The notes: a model not told the origin generated them from the sequence alone. A stretch of DNA of 64,000 bases from Petaurus breviceps papuanus (GCA_028583685.1 JAMXIF010000058.1:12802670-12866669), one strand, 5' to 3'. Counted from the stretch's first letter, positions 35,540-47,195 are shown. Numbers and translations: made by a program.

Positions 35540-38500
35540 GTGCTGACATGATGACATTCATCATCATGGATAGTAATCTTTCGATTTTTTTAATTTGGAG
35601 AGATTCAGATTCAAAAGTTCAGTAATATCACATCACAAAAAAAATGAGAATAAATAAAATAGAAGGCATCTTGAATATTTGTGGAAGAGCTAAGCCATCT
35701 TGTGACTAGTAGCATTTGTTTCTACTAAAGGCAGCAAACCAAAAACTTCTTAATATTCATATGAAATGCATGCAGGAACTGAAATTATTCCTCTTTCCCT
35801 TACATGGGTAAACAGAGTGAAGAGTGAATTTTGATTACAAAGGAAGCCTTCTAATATGAAGACTAAAGTATAATTCAATAAAAAAAAAGTCAGATAGAAA
35901 TGTAACCAACCCAAACAATTAAGACACTTCAGAACCTGAATTCCACAATCACAAAAGACAACAGAATCAAAATCACAGTCTAGAAATAACTACCACTGCT
36001 TTCATTACTTCTCAGATATCATTTAATACATTAACTACTCAACATCAGAATGGCTCGCTTGAATTTTTTACATGTACAATATGAATACAAAAGTTTTTGC
36101 AGCATTACAGCAAAGTTTGCAAAATCAGGCTAGAGGAAGACAAGCAGAATTCGGACTTCAAACTTCAAGTACTTCAAAGAAGTACCTGACTTGATACTAT
36201 TTTTAATTTTATTTGACTGAAAAGTACTGAGGTATTTAATAAAATGTCTTAGATAAATATTAGATTCTCAAAAGCCCTTGAGATCTCACTCCTCTATTAA
36301 AGAATTTTTTTTAATCAATCTAACACCACTTCTATCAATATAAATTCTCATCTTCCTATCTGCTTGGATTTAGAGGGACTATCAAAGAAATGGAACACTT
36401 GAGACTAGAGATATATTGATTAAGTGAAGCAAGTACAAATTTGAAAATATACTCATTCCACCTGTTTGTAAAGAAACTAAGTTTGGAAGAAGGAGCAACA
36501 ATCAGTTTTCCAAATGATAATCAGGTTACCTATTATGAAACACATTGCTCTGGAAAAATAATGAGGACAAAGGTATAACTAATCTCTCACAAATTCAAGA
36601 AAAGTAGCTTATGTCTTCCTTCTAACCCAACAGCATATACAACAAAAGGCAAAGGCAAAAAAAAAAAAAAGCATTCACAAGAAACTCGGGTAAACATTGA
36701 AACACTGAATATACATATACTCAAATATATGTCCTCATTTGATAGTCAAAGTTATGTCATTCAACAGCTGCCTTTCTTTACTGCCAAGAAAATGGGCAAC
36801 TATCCAGACAATTAGACTAAAGAACACATAGATCTACTTCCTCTCCTTCTACTCCTTAAGAAAGTAGTATTTTAACACAGAGGATCCAATTTGGGGTAGA
36901 GGAGGAATAGGGGGAAGATAGAAGAGAATTTTTTCTTTTCTTTAAAAAAAAAAGTTTTGGCAATGACATTAACACAGTTTTTATAAAGTTAACAAATGCT
37001 AGAAACATCAAATTTATACACCCATCTGATAATTGTTTTAGGTCCTCTAATTTAAAATTTGAATTTAAAAAATTTTCAAAAAACAAAGAGCTGAAGTCCT
37101 GTTGTAGGAAAGTGCTCAGTCACTTACAAAAGCAGCTTCTAATACAATCCATTTTTAAAATCCAAAACGTATTGTTTTTCAAGATATGTCAGAAGCAACT
37201 CTTCTGCTTAGTTTAGATTAATAAGCTAACCCCCAAAAAATTATATAGGCAAAATAGAGCTAATATGTATTTATTATTGCAAAAAAAAAAATGAAAGCCA
37301 ACAAACTTGTTCCCTTCTTTACAGTGGGGGGAAAAAAACGGGCTGAAATTTCAAACCCCAGGCTATTTAACCAATGGCATATTCTACTTTATTCAAAGAG
37401 TAGGTTCTAGAATTTGCAAAATGGTCTCAAATCCAGTAATTTCCTTAGAAAAACACAAATAATTGACCTGAATATATCAAATAGGGAAACCTAATGCTCA
37501 TAAAAGCTCTCCTATAAAAAATACTACAATGGAAAATAAAGGTTACTTGTATGTTGAGTCTCTAATCTATTAGTCTGCTTTTCAGAAGCTATCAAGCGGA
37601 AAAAAAATTAAAACAATTGCTTTTTTTTTCACATAATACCAAACTTAGTTGAACTCTTCAATACATCACGTGACATTTGGTATTTTTTAGACCAAGTCTC
37701 AAGGAAGCACAACTGTTTCTAAACAAATGTACCAGGTGACCAAAGCTATGCCTGGTTACTTGTTCCTATTTTATAACAGCTCATCTGAGATTTTATTAAT
37801 AAAGGAAATACAATCCTACAAACCTAGAAAGATTAGATCTTCTGCCTAATAAGCAATGCATATGGTTTTATCCCACATACATATATGATTTCATGTAAAC
37901 TAAGAAACTTATCTTTATTATGCTGGTCAAATAATTAAAAAGTTGTCAAAAGCTGGACATGTCTTCTGATTCCTCTTTTTAGGGACACATGGTAAAATAA
38001 GGGAAAGGAAGAAACTACAATCAGTAGATAAAGTACCCCTTCAGAACCTATTATCTTCTGCTCTGTTCAAGAGAGTCCTAGTAGAAAATCTTTACTATGA
38101 AAGTAGACCAAGTCGTATCTGTGAAGCACACACTCCAAGTCTTAGTTCCCAAGAACACCAACTGCCACAACAACCTCAAGGTCTACACTTAGATCTAAAT
38201 AGAAACTACCATAGAAGTATCTCACTCCAATTCACCAAGCTAAGATTTCTGTAGCTAAAAACAAGAGGTTAATAAGATTTTAAGTCACACTCATATATCT
38301 ATATATAAACAGGGATGTATACTGATAACTTACAGCAGGAAATAAGATAACATGAACTAATTTCAACAACTCTTAATTAAAGGTTTGCTACTCACAAAGT
38401 ACTGTACTAAGACTTTGGTACCTACCTTCATCATTAAATATCAATGCCTACTAACCTATCAACTCGTAAGATATCAGGAATAAATTTTTTATATCCCTGA

Positions 38501-38640
38501 CATTACACAAGGGTAAAATACATATGGAAGAAAATGTAAAAACTGGGACTAGAAGATATTAAAATATCTCCCTTATAATACCTCCAGTTTGTTTCTGGTC
38601 CTAGCACTGATCTGTTCTGTACTGACAATGTTATTCCTTC
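35540..38640. other. Intron sequence, nothing recognised
   Basis: AT-rich sequence with several A runs (36,659-36,672; 37,280-37,291). No exon or family identified. Confidence 0.5.
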
Positions 38641-38663
38641 TCACTTCAGTTCTCTCCAACCCA

Positions 38664-39170
38664 TGAAAGAAAAGGGGAGGGGAGGGTGGGGGAGGGGAGA
38701 GGGNNNNNNNNNNNNNNNNNNNNNNNNNNNNNNNNNNNNNNNNNNNNNNNNNNNNNNNNNNNNNNNNNNNNNNNNNNNNNNNNNNNNNNNNNNNNNNNNN
38801 NNNNNNNNNNNNNNNNNNNNNNNNNNNNNNNNNNNNNNNNNNNNNNNNNNNNNNNNNNNNNNNNNNNNNNNNNNNNNNNNNNNNNNNNNNNNNNNNNNNN
38901 NNNNNNNNNNNNNNNNNNNNNNNNNNNNNNNNNNNNNNNNNNNNNNNNNNNNNNNNNNNNNNNNNNNNNNNNNNNNNNNNNNNNNNNNNNNNNNNNNNNN
39001 NNNNNNNNNNNNNNNNNNNNNNNNNNNNNNNNNNNNNNNNNNNNNNNNNNNNNNNNNNNNNNNNNNNNNNNNNNNNNNNNNNNNNNNNNNNNNNNNNNNN
39101 NNNAAGGGAAGGGAAGGGAAGGGAAGGGAAGGGAAGGTGAAGCTGAAAGGAAAGGGAAGGCAGAGTCAGG
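38664..39170. repeat. Purine-rich microsatellite with assembly gap
   Basis: G/A-rich sequence (ggggaggggaggg-type on the left, (GGGAA)n on the right) surrounds 400 N at 38,704-39,103. The round gap size suggests an estimated or padded length. Long open frames through the N run are artefacts. Confidence 0.9.
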
Positions 39171-39179
39171 GGCAAGGAA

Positions 39180-41210
39180 AAAGAAATGCTATAACTGCCT
39201 CCCACAGGAATAGACAGGAAAAATTTTAAACTGCTCAGAACCTGACTGAAAATACTATCTAAATTTAAATCATACACATGCATATAGAACAAACAGGTAA
39301 GATCGATAAACACTACATTAAACATGTGGACACACGACCAAAAAACTATTACCTTTTTGGAAAGATATGTAAATCTAAATTCCCTCTCTGATAAATATAA
39401 AAACAATGTGATTTATAAAATGTAAAAGTAATGGGGGGAAAGGAAGAAGAAGAGAAAAATCATGCTTTTTAATTGCAAAAAAAAAGTAAAACAAAATAAA
39501 CTTTGTTTAAAAAAGTAATTTGATTTTGATTTTATTGTGCTTCCAACTAATAAAAAACGCTCAAAAAAGGCTCCAAATTTTAAAAACCCATCTCAGTTTT
39601 TAAAATAAACACACATAGTACTTTGGCAGAGGATACCAAAAACAAATATTGTACTGACAAGGTAATCACTGCTTTAGAGTCATGCTTTTCCACAAGTACT
39701 AAATGGCTACAAATTAAAGCAATGACAGCATAATGACAACCAGAATTTCACCTGTGAATCAAATATGGAATCCAATCTGTGAAAATTAAACTCAGGCTCC
39801 CACATTACTCTAGATTTTGCCAGACATCTAACTTTCTATATATTTGGGGTATTTAAACCATTAATTCATTTAGATCACCATACATTAGTCAGACACTAAC
39901 AAGTACACCACTGCCATCAGCCCCAATTTATTGATCTTCATCAATAAATACTACCATTACAGACATAGGGAACACTGGTACTGAGAAGAACAAGATCATG
40001 GGTTTAACACAGGAAGGAACCATAGAAAACATTTATTCTAAGCACCCATTTTATAAATTAACAAACCAAGGACTAGAGAGGTAAAATGATTTGAACTCAA
40101 ATCTTACTTCAGATCCAATTCTCTTTCTTACTCACTACAAGATTTCAGACTAAGAGTTTCCAGTCTGTTAGTCTAGTAACTAAATAAAAAGTCAATTAGT
40201 CAACAGATACCAACTAGAATACACACTGGAGGCACTAAATGTTTTTTAAAACTTGTTTTCATCTAAGTGCTGACTATAGGGAAATTTGTGGGGAAAAAAA
40301 TATTTTATTTTATTTTTTCAAGTCCAAAATTCAGAGTTTCCAGCAATCAGAAATTCTAGTCAACTAAATAGATAGTAAAATAAACTGAAAACATGGTCCA
40401 GTATTTTTGCACAAAATACACAATCACAAGATGACCAATATAGTACATACACCGGAATATTAATAGCATATACACCAGGTTAGTTTTTATGGTTCATATC
40501 TGTAGAAATTTTTCCCCCTGAAAGCTGAATTTTTAGACATGGGTGTAACTTAACTAGAACTGTAGGAATCAGATGGCCTAAAGCTGTGAATGCTTACTCA
40601 TGTGGGCCCCTGTTTAACCAAGATAAGTACCAGCATGTTATTTTTGTCACCAAAATCTAGGCTGAGAAGACAAACTCAGAACATTACAAGTTACCAAATC
40701 TTTTGGTTTCAGCTAGAAGAGTGAAGAACATAAAACTGTTCCAACTTCCATCAGGAAATGGAAGCCAAACCACAGGTTCCCAATTGATACTTGAGCTGGT
40801 TAAAAGATTACAGAATTGTCTACTCTTCAAGTGCAAAATGAAGTGTAACAAAAGTAACCAAACAACTAAATTAATAGTGAAAACAAAAGATAAATGGCAA
40901 AACAACAAAGTTTTTTTAAAGTGGAGTTTTCAAAAATGGGTTGCAATGTTCATTTTTGTATTTGCATTTACTTTAAGTCAAAACAAAGCCACAGTAAAGG
41001 TGTTCATTTATACTGACACTCGTAAATTACTAACATTCTTACCACTTTTCAAATATCAAATTTAAAATAAAATTATTTAAGATGTAATTGTGATGACCTT
41101 CCTTCCTTTATCACAGCACAATACAAAGTATGTTCTTTCTACAAAGATTTTCATCTGCATTACTCACGTTTTTTGCTATGAAAGATCTATAAAACTTTCA
41201 AGTATTATAA
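39180..41210. other. Intron sequence, a MIR-like remnant only
   Basis: A faint antisense MIR-like piece lies at about 40,015-40,130. A 120-residue plus-strand open frame at 40,703-41,065 has no recognised homology and no coding character I can see. Confidence 0.4.
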
Positions 41211-41214
41211 GCAG

Positions 41215-41425
41215 CTGCAGAGTAGATAGCTCTGAAGATCTATTAGGTCTTATAAGCCTTGCCTCTGACCCTCAGCAAGGTACTTCTGTCTGCCCAAGTA
41301 TCCTCAACTATAAAATGGGGACTACAGCATCTACCTCCAAGTTGTTGTAAAAATCAAATGAGATAAAATTTGTAAAGCACTTATCATTACCACAGTGCCT
41401 AACACAGTACATGCTCTAATGGTTC
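41215..41425 (+). repeat. MIR-like repeat
   Basis: 'cctctgaccctcagcaaggtacttctgtctgcccaag', 'ctataaaatggggactac', 'atgagataaaatttgtaaagcac', 'cacagtgcctaacacagtacatg': full sense MIR order including the 3' end. Confidence 0.7.
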
Positions 41426-41819
41426 CTTCCTTTTATTCATTTGGAGTCCCTTGTACTAATGAAATAATAGGTCCAGTTTGGGGGGGAGTACATAGACCCT
41501 ATAAAGTTTTTGTGACCATATCAATGAATTTGCTCTACAACACCAGAACACCAGCAGTCCCTTTTCTGAAACCAATTCGAAGCTTTGCAAGGAAGTTAAA
41601 TGTCTACTATGCTTTGATTATGCTGCCTCTGCATATAGTCAGCTAAATATCTTTCAAGTCATGTATTCTGCTTCAGTCACTGCATTCCCTCCGGAAAGGA
41701 AAAGAGCCTGCTCTCAAAATTGCCACAAAAATTGTGTTTCTAATCACTGGTAGCTATGCCAAGAGAAATCCCTACATAAAATCCTTCATAAATTCCCACA
41801 AACTACTTTCAGAAAAGTG

Positions 41820-42005
41820 ACCCAGCTCTGAGGTCAAAGGACTTGGGTTCAAATAATGAATTGATATTTACTCTCTATGTGACTTTGAACAAATCACTTG
41901 ACCTCGATGGGGCCTCAGTTTCTTGTCAGTAAAATAAATGAAGGAGGTTGGATTCAATGACCTCTGGGGTCCCTCTTCCAATTCTGATACGTGATCCCAT
42001 GATCC
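41820..42005 (+). repeat. MIR/THER1-like repeat
   Basis: 'gaggtcaaaggacttgggttcaaataatg', 'caaatcacttgacctcgatggggcctcagtttc', then 'aatgacctctggggtccctcttcc', the classic MIR segment. Confidence 0.75.
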
Positions 42006-42149
42006 CTGAACTCACAAACTTTCTGAATATATTCGACTATTTATATACAAATACTGTGACATATCAGGTGCCACTTATCTATTCCTTACAAGTATTCTTT
42101 ATTCTGTTGATTACTTACTGACTTCTGATTCTCCAGTTTTATGTTTTTT

Positions 42150-42420
42150 AAATCTTTCTCTAGGCTCCCCCAGCCCCCTCTCTTTTGTATACAAACACAC
42201 TCTGGTCACACTCCATCAGCTGTTTGGGCAGCTCCTCCCACTGCTCAGTTTCCGGGTAGTAACAGAACAGCCAATGAGCCAAGGGGAGCTGTGCCTGCGG
42301 CCTTTAGCCTGCAGACGCTTCCCCAAAACAAGCAGCTCCGGCATTTAGCTGGGGCCTCTGGTTCACAGATAAAAGGATCAGAAAGACTGTGCAACAGGGT
42401 GAGACAGTGAAAAAACCCCT
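42150..42420. promoter_or_regulatory. GC-richer unique island in intron 1, possible enhancer
   Basis: This non-repeat stretch, about 3.6 kb into the intron from exon 1, stands out from AT-rich flanks. It contains an E-box CAGCTG (42,217-42,222), a CCAAT box (42,271-42,275) and a GATA site AGATAA (42,367-42,372). UBE2H is known to be strongly expressed in erythroid cells, where GATA1/TAL1 factors act. A regulatory role here is inference only. Confidence 0.3.
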
Positions 42421-42424
42421 ATGG

Positions 42425-45400
42425 TCAAGGGACCTAGGTATAATGTGAGCAGTTTGTTCCTCCACCAGGGGAAAATTTAACAGGTTATTCCTTGAGGGCA
42501 AATCGTAGGTTAAATACAGAGAAGCCCCAGTTCTTGTATAATCTAAATAATCAACTAGATTTAAGATTGAAATTTTAAAAAGGAACACTACAGTTCTGAC
42601 TCAGAAAAGTCTCCACTGGGCTGACTGGATGGATAAATCGCCCTTCCTCTCCCCATCTTCAGGAACTCAAAGGCACTCTAGTAATCGAAGGCAAGTGCTG
42701 GGACGAGGACATCCCCACAGAGCTAAGAAGCAATTTAAATGGGTTTTACGTTCCAGAAGAAGGTTTGCACAACAACCAGGAGAGAAACAATGAATGAGTC
42801 AGAGTTTCAGAACAAATTATTTCAGTGCATCGGTGCAAAACGTTCACTCCCCAAATAACTTAGAAGCCCGATCTCCTCCTACCAACCCAGTCACAAAAGA
42901 AAGATCAATGACTCCAACTAACAGAGGCCATGTCTCTGATGAACCTGTCCAAGCCATGGAAAGCAGAGGCATAAGTTTACACATCCATCCTCTTCTCTTC
43001 CTACCCCCACACCCTGTTACTTTAGTAGTATATAGGTTCCCTGCCAGGCTGTAAAATCCTGGTGGCATAATTATGCCCAGGAGACATCCAAAAATGGGCT
43101 GAAACAAGAGATTGCACAGAAAATGGTAGAAAGCACAAACCCAAGAAATCAAAGGCCAGTGGGAGTAACAAGCAAGTACATTCCTTCAGACCTATTTTTT
43201 CTACTTCCTCACTCACTGTCTTATTTTCAACACCCTCTCTTTCCTTTCCACATAATTGCACTTATTTTAGTACAGGGCTTATTTCATTTCAGCTAAATAT
43301 ACGAGTATATTATTTATATTCAAAAAGTGATGGCTCAATTCAGGCCTACTGATCTCATTTAATCAGAGAAAGGAGGCCACAAAACACACAAAAAGACAAG
43401 AAGGAAGACCTACAAAGGTACCTGAAAAATATGAACTTCTCAATCATGTTGTTTATGCTAGGAGGAGAAAACAAACACACAGCAAAGGCAACTCCTTGCT
43501 TTTAAACAGCCAGACTACTATTAACAAGAGACCTGTGATTCAAAAGCACCTCTGCTTTCTTTTGTCAGAAAAGAGTGAAGGTGGGGAATGAACAGGAAGC
43601 CAATGTATCTTTGTCTTTCTTCATCATCTACTAAAAATAAGCTACGAAATAAAGCCACTTAGGAAAAAAAAATTACCCTACCCTTCTTTGTCTCTACCAC
43701 CTCCCCTCCACAGATGCCCCTACTCCTAAATGCGGTAATCATTCTAGATGCCACAACTACTAAATGAACAAAAGGAGCAGTCCTGGGAAGGGCTCAGGTC
43801 AAGTTGGGCCTTATTCCTTATTCTCAACCTTCTAAAAACACACATGTATATATTTTAAGGATAATGTTTAAAAAAAAAACAGCTAGACTTCTCCCCCCCA
43901 CCTCCACTAAATTAAATACTAGCTGAAAATTTGCATTGGTCTGACAGTAACACTAAATCCAGGATAAAAATAACTCAGGTTCTGCCACAATCAGTGTCAT
44001 TTCCTATTTTCTAAACAAGACTAGAATCTGAAGCAGCTTTGTCTAAATACATATATATCCACAGTTACAAGTTTTGCTAGTCTTATGAAAAGCCACCAAC
44101 ACAACTGCTATCATCCATTACATACACACTCAACCTTACATCAGGAACAGTACATAAAACAATGTCTTGGTTTACATTTTCCCTAGAAACAATTTTATTC
44201 GTTTATACATCCCCTAGGCCTTTCTCTTTGTCTTTTCACACACACATAACCCCCCCAAAAAATAAAAACTCAGGCCCAAACTTCAACATCTCCAGCAGCT
44301 AATCCCTAGCAAGTTCTCCAGGGTGGGGTAGGGAAAGCCACCTTCTAGTTCCTGAAAACATTATGAATAATCTCTGAATTTGACAAACATCTACCATCCC
44401 CCATCTACAAACCAAAATTTTTAATACTACTTTAAAACTCAGTCAAGTTTTTTTAACTGAATATTCAATAATATTACCCACCCTTTACAAAAGAGATAAA
44501 TCATCCAATCAAAAATAGTAATGAATAAATAAATAAATAAATGAAGGAATTCTTCAGGAGAATCCAGCCAAACTACTTGTTATATAAACAAAACCCAGCA
44601 ACAGGGGGGAAGTGGAGGAGAGGTGGGGAGGGGAGGGAAAGAAGGTAAACTGGACTTTTCAACTGCATTTTACCCCCATTTTCCCCCAGGGACTAGTTTT
44701 TCTGGTCGCTTGGCTCATTTCCTTCATCCCCCACAACCTCTAAATCACCCTTTAAAAAAAAAAAAACAAGAAAAAGAAAAAAAACCCTGGATTTGGCCTG
44801 GGGAACCTTCGGGAATTTCTCTGGCTGAAGTCATTAAGTAAATAATAATAACCAACCACCACCACAGAAGCCCGGTCTGCAGTGTTCTCAAATACAATCT
44901 AATCTTTCCAATGTCACCCCCAATAATATAGATCAAGTATATTGGAGGAGAGCGTAGAGAAGGTATGATTTGAGAAGAAGGGTGCAGGTATTCCCCAAAA
45001 CCCTAATCTCCTGCTGTTGAGGGGTTTCCCTGTGGCGAGGAGTGGGTTATTTTGGGAAAGTGCTCCCCATTCTCTCTTCTCAGTGTCACACAGACTTGCA
45101 GAAGAGGGTGTTTGGCTACAGCCACCGAGGTCCCTCTTTTTACAGTACTTAGTATATAAGGTACGCTTTGTCAGAGGCAGGCAGCAAAGTGGGGTCCTCC
45201 CAGACAGCAAAGCTAAAACCGAGATAGGGCGCCTGACAAGTATATAAAGGGTTATTTTTAATTGGGGGGAAGAGTTAGGACACTGGATAGAATTGAGTAT
45301 TGCTTGCCTCTTCCTACTAATACAGCAAAGAAGTGGGAATAAAGAAGAAAAGGGATTATTTGGTTGTCCCAGTTTACAAATATTCTGGGTAGGGTTTGGG

Positions 45401-45685
45401 GGGGGGGGCGGTGTAAGACTTCACTGAAAAGAGAAAGGAGCCATCCTGGGATATCCCCATCTTTGGTCCCTAAATTATACAGCTGGGAGAGAAGAGAGGG
45501 AAGACCTGTAGGGTGGGCTTAAGTAGCTGGAGGAAATAAGGAAAAAGCCCACCGAGTCCCGGGAGAAAAGGCCGGGTCTTTGGGGGTTTAAAAACTGTAC
45601 GGGTGAGGTCATAGCTATGGAGGGGGTGCAGGAGAAGGGGAGCAACGCGTATTTGGAGGGGTTGCAGTTAATGGAGGCTATGAAA
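42425..45685. other. Intron sequence near the promoter, nothing recognised
   Basis: Relatively repeat-poor. An (AAAT)n run lies at 44,521-44,543 and G runs occur toward the CpG island (45,399-45,409). No exon identified. Confidence 0.45.
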
Positions 45686-45888
45686 GGGATTGGGAGGTGC
45701 TGAGGAGGAGCCCCAGGCATGGGGGAGGGGAGTCACGGCGGGGGGGGGGCGGTGCCCCAGGGCCCCGGAGGGGGCCCGGGGGGGGAAGACCGGGGGAGGG
45801 GGGTCAGTAGGCGTCACCACCCCACGTCCCCCGGACCACTACACACAGACACACGCAGACACCCCCCCCCCACGGCCACGAAGGATAC

Positions 45889-45941
45889 AGCTTGACCACG
45901 TCCGTGTCCATCCGCCTCTTGCCCGGGCTGGGGGATGACAT
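45889..45941 (-). CDS. UBE2H: UBE2H coding exon 1 (partial gene)
   Basis: Read on the minus strand, the exon encodes MSSPSPGKRRMDTDVVK plus the first two bases (CT) of the next codon. I recognise this as the N-terminus of vertebrate UBE2H, where L, I, E, S, K follow. UBE2H is an E2 enzyme that takes ubiquitin from E1 onto its active-site cysteine and passes it on; it is the known E2 partner of the CTLH/GID (MAEA-containing) E3 ligase and is prominent in red-cell maturation. The catalytic cysteine and most of the UBC fold lie in later exons outside the window. The start ATG has A at -3, and no ATG occurs upstream across the whole island up to about 46,420. The exon ends at a GT (plus-strand 45,887-45,888) in phase 2, as needed for a following Ile codon. 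The donor reads GTATCC, weaker than consensus after +3. Confidence 0.96.
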
Positions 45942-46420
45942 GGTGTCGCCGCCGCCGCTGCCTCCCCGTCGCCTGCGCCGCCGCCGCCTCTTCCCTTCCT
46001 AGGCCCGTCTGTCACGGGCCCCGGGCCCCGGCGCTGTGGAGCCCGCGGCCGGCACGGCTCCTCCTGTGGGGGCGGCGACACCCTGAGGTCCGGTCCGCCG
46101 CCGCCGCCTCTTCCTCCTCCCCCCGGGAGGGGAGGCGGGGGGAGACACCAGGCACCGTCCGGCTAGGGGGCTGGGGGAGCGCCCCAAGCTTCCCGGCTCT
46201 GCCTCTCTTGGGTCGTCGGCTCCGCAGCTGCTGCCCCGGCCCTGGCTCCGGTCCCGGCTCCGGCTCCGGCTCCGGCCCCGGCTCGCCGCGCAGCGCCGCG
46301 CTGCTCCGAGCTCCTCTCCGCTTCCCCCCTCCCTTCCTGGCTCGCTCTCTCGCTGCCTCCGCCACCAGCAGCGACTCCAGCTCCGGCGGCTGCTTCTCTA
46401 CCGAAGCCTCGCTCTGAGCG
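45942..46420 (-). other. UBE2H: UBE2H 5' untranslated region (approximate)
   Basis: This GC-rich stretch lies directly upstream of the UBE2H start codon. On the minus strand it has no ATG at all, as expected of a real leader. It contains GGC/GCC triplet runs (about 45,948-45,990 and 46,096-46,112) and an imperfect GGAGCC hexamer array (about 46,243-46,284). Open frames reported here begin only at GTG or TTG. The transcription start is not visible from sequence; I place it just downstream of the CRE pair, near 46,380-46,420. Confidence 0.6.
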
Positions 46421-46423
46421 CCG

Positions 46424-46447
46424 TGACGTCACCTCTCAGTGACGTCA
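46424..46447. promoter_or_regulatory. Two tandem CRE palindromes (TGACGTCA)
   Basis: Two perfect 8-bp TGACGTCA palindromes lie at 46,424-46,431 and 46,440-46,447, 16 bp apart start to start. Full CREs bind CREB/ATF factors and work when close to a transcription start in CpG-island promoters, which is where these sit. Binding is inferred, not shown. Confidence 0.75.
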
Positions 46448-46453
46448 CCTGAT

Positions 46454-46463
46454 GGGGCGGGGC
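46454..46463. promoter_or_regulatory. GC box (Sp1/KLF type)
   Basis: GGGGCGGGGC, a canonical GC box, lies 7 bp beyond the second CRE on the upstream side of UBE2H. Its position suits a proximal promoter element. Confidence 0.6.
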
Positions 46464-46518
46464 CCCGGCTCGGCCGCCGAAAGGGGAGGGTCACCGCGGC
46501 GGCGCGCAATTTCCTAGA

Positions 46519-46540
46519 GGATTTTGGGAGTTGTAGTTCC
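46519..46540 (-). promoter_or_regulatory. ZNF143/THAP11-type promoter motif
   Basis: On the minus strand the site contains ACTACAACTCCCA followed by AAAT. This matches the long motif known for ZNF143 (SBS type, ACTACAAYTCCCA), which is enriched in CpG-island promoters. It lies at the outer edge of the island, about 70 bp upstream of the nearer CRE. Confidence 0.7.
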
Positions 46541-46549
46541 ACTTTTTTA

Positions 46550-46690
46550 CTCTGGCTTCCCTTCCACTTCCACGGGCCTTTTCCTCCTCTTCCTTCTCCT
46601 CCCCCTCCTCCTCCTCCCTTTCTTCTCTTTCCCCACCTCTCCAACCAATTCTGTCGTCATCATCTTAACAACAACAATAATAATTAATTA
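46550..46690. repeat. Pyrimidine tract and AAT-rich sequence
   Basis: A CTC/CTT-rich tract (46,579-46,640) is followed by AACAACAATAATAATT. Simple-sequence edge of the CpG island. Confidence 0.7.
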
Positions 46691-46894
46691 TAATGACAAC
46701 GCTAATGATAGCTTTAGTTTTTATTTGGTTGTCTATTTTGAAGAGTTGAGAATGCTTCATACATAGTCTGCTTGTTAATTTTCAGAGTTCTATAAGCAAG
46801 AGTAATTTGGGGTTAACCTCTCTTGGAAGCAGGCCAGTGGGGCAATCACTTACTATAATAAGATACATATCTAATATTTATATACCATTTTAAG

Positions 46895-47195
46895 ATCTGC
46901 AAAGTGATATGTGTATGTGTTACATATACACAAAAATAAAATACATATTGCATACATTTAAATATACATGCATATATTATATAAAGTGTGTGTGTAAATA
47001 TACATCTGCACATATGTGTGTAAAATGTGAATTGGGTGTGTTAAAATGTGTTGCATAAATGTAAAATACATATACATGTATATTGTGTAAATATGCATCT
47101 ATACTTTTTGTGCGTATATATGTAAATGTATGTGTGTATGAATAAACATATGTACATATAGGCATGTGTGCATATATCTGTGTGTGTGTAATCTC
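46895..47195. repeat. Degenerate TG/TA microsatellite
   Basis: Repeated gtgtgta, atatacat and tatgtgtgtg motifs over about 300 bp. The open frame across it is simple sequence. Confidence 0.8.

Larger units (their letters stand above)
1..45888 (-). other. UBE2H: UBE2H intron 1 (5' part; continues past window)
   Basis: Everything below the exon 1 donor must be intron if UBE2H exon 2 (which would begin with the codons for IESKHEV) lies outside. I saw no such exon in the window. Mammalian UBE2H is known to have a very long first intron. The content is interspersed repeats with unique AT-rich sequence between them, listed individually. Confidence 0.75.
45690..46510. promoter_or_regulatory. CpG island over UBE2H promoter and exon 1
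   Basis: CpG density and GC content jump sharply here, against AT-rich flanks on both sides. The island covers the start of intron 1 (with long G runs on the plus strand), exon 1, the leader and the proximal promoter. It has no TATA box, typical of housekeeping promoters. No coding exon is apparent on the plus strand, so I do not call a divergent gene. Confidence 0.9.

Noticed and set aside
38573-39406. 277-residue open frame across the N run
   Set aside because: Mostly N; an artefact of the gap.
40703-41065. 120-residue open frame in intron 1
   Set aside because: No recognised homology, no splice or promoter context; AT-rich chance frame.
42367-42372. Classic E-box/GATA composite element
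   Set aside because: The CTG-to-AGATAA spacing here is 6 bases, shorter than the spacing known for TAL1-GATA1 composites; only loose motif co-occurrence remains.
45935-46417. 160-residue plus-strand open frame in the CpG island
   Set aside because: GC-rich shadow of the promoter and leader; low-complexity S/P/G-rich product with no recognised domain.
45839-46432. Several upstream open frames on the UBE2H strand (starting near 46,081, 46,187, 46,365 and 46,432)
   Set aside because: They begin at GTG or TTG, not ATG. The leader has no ATG, so these are not normal upstream ORFs.
45690-46690. Divergent plus-strand gene from the CpG island
   Set aside because: No plausible coding start with a splice donor and no recognisable protein on the plus strand.
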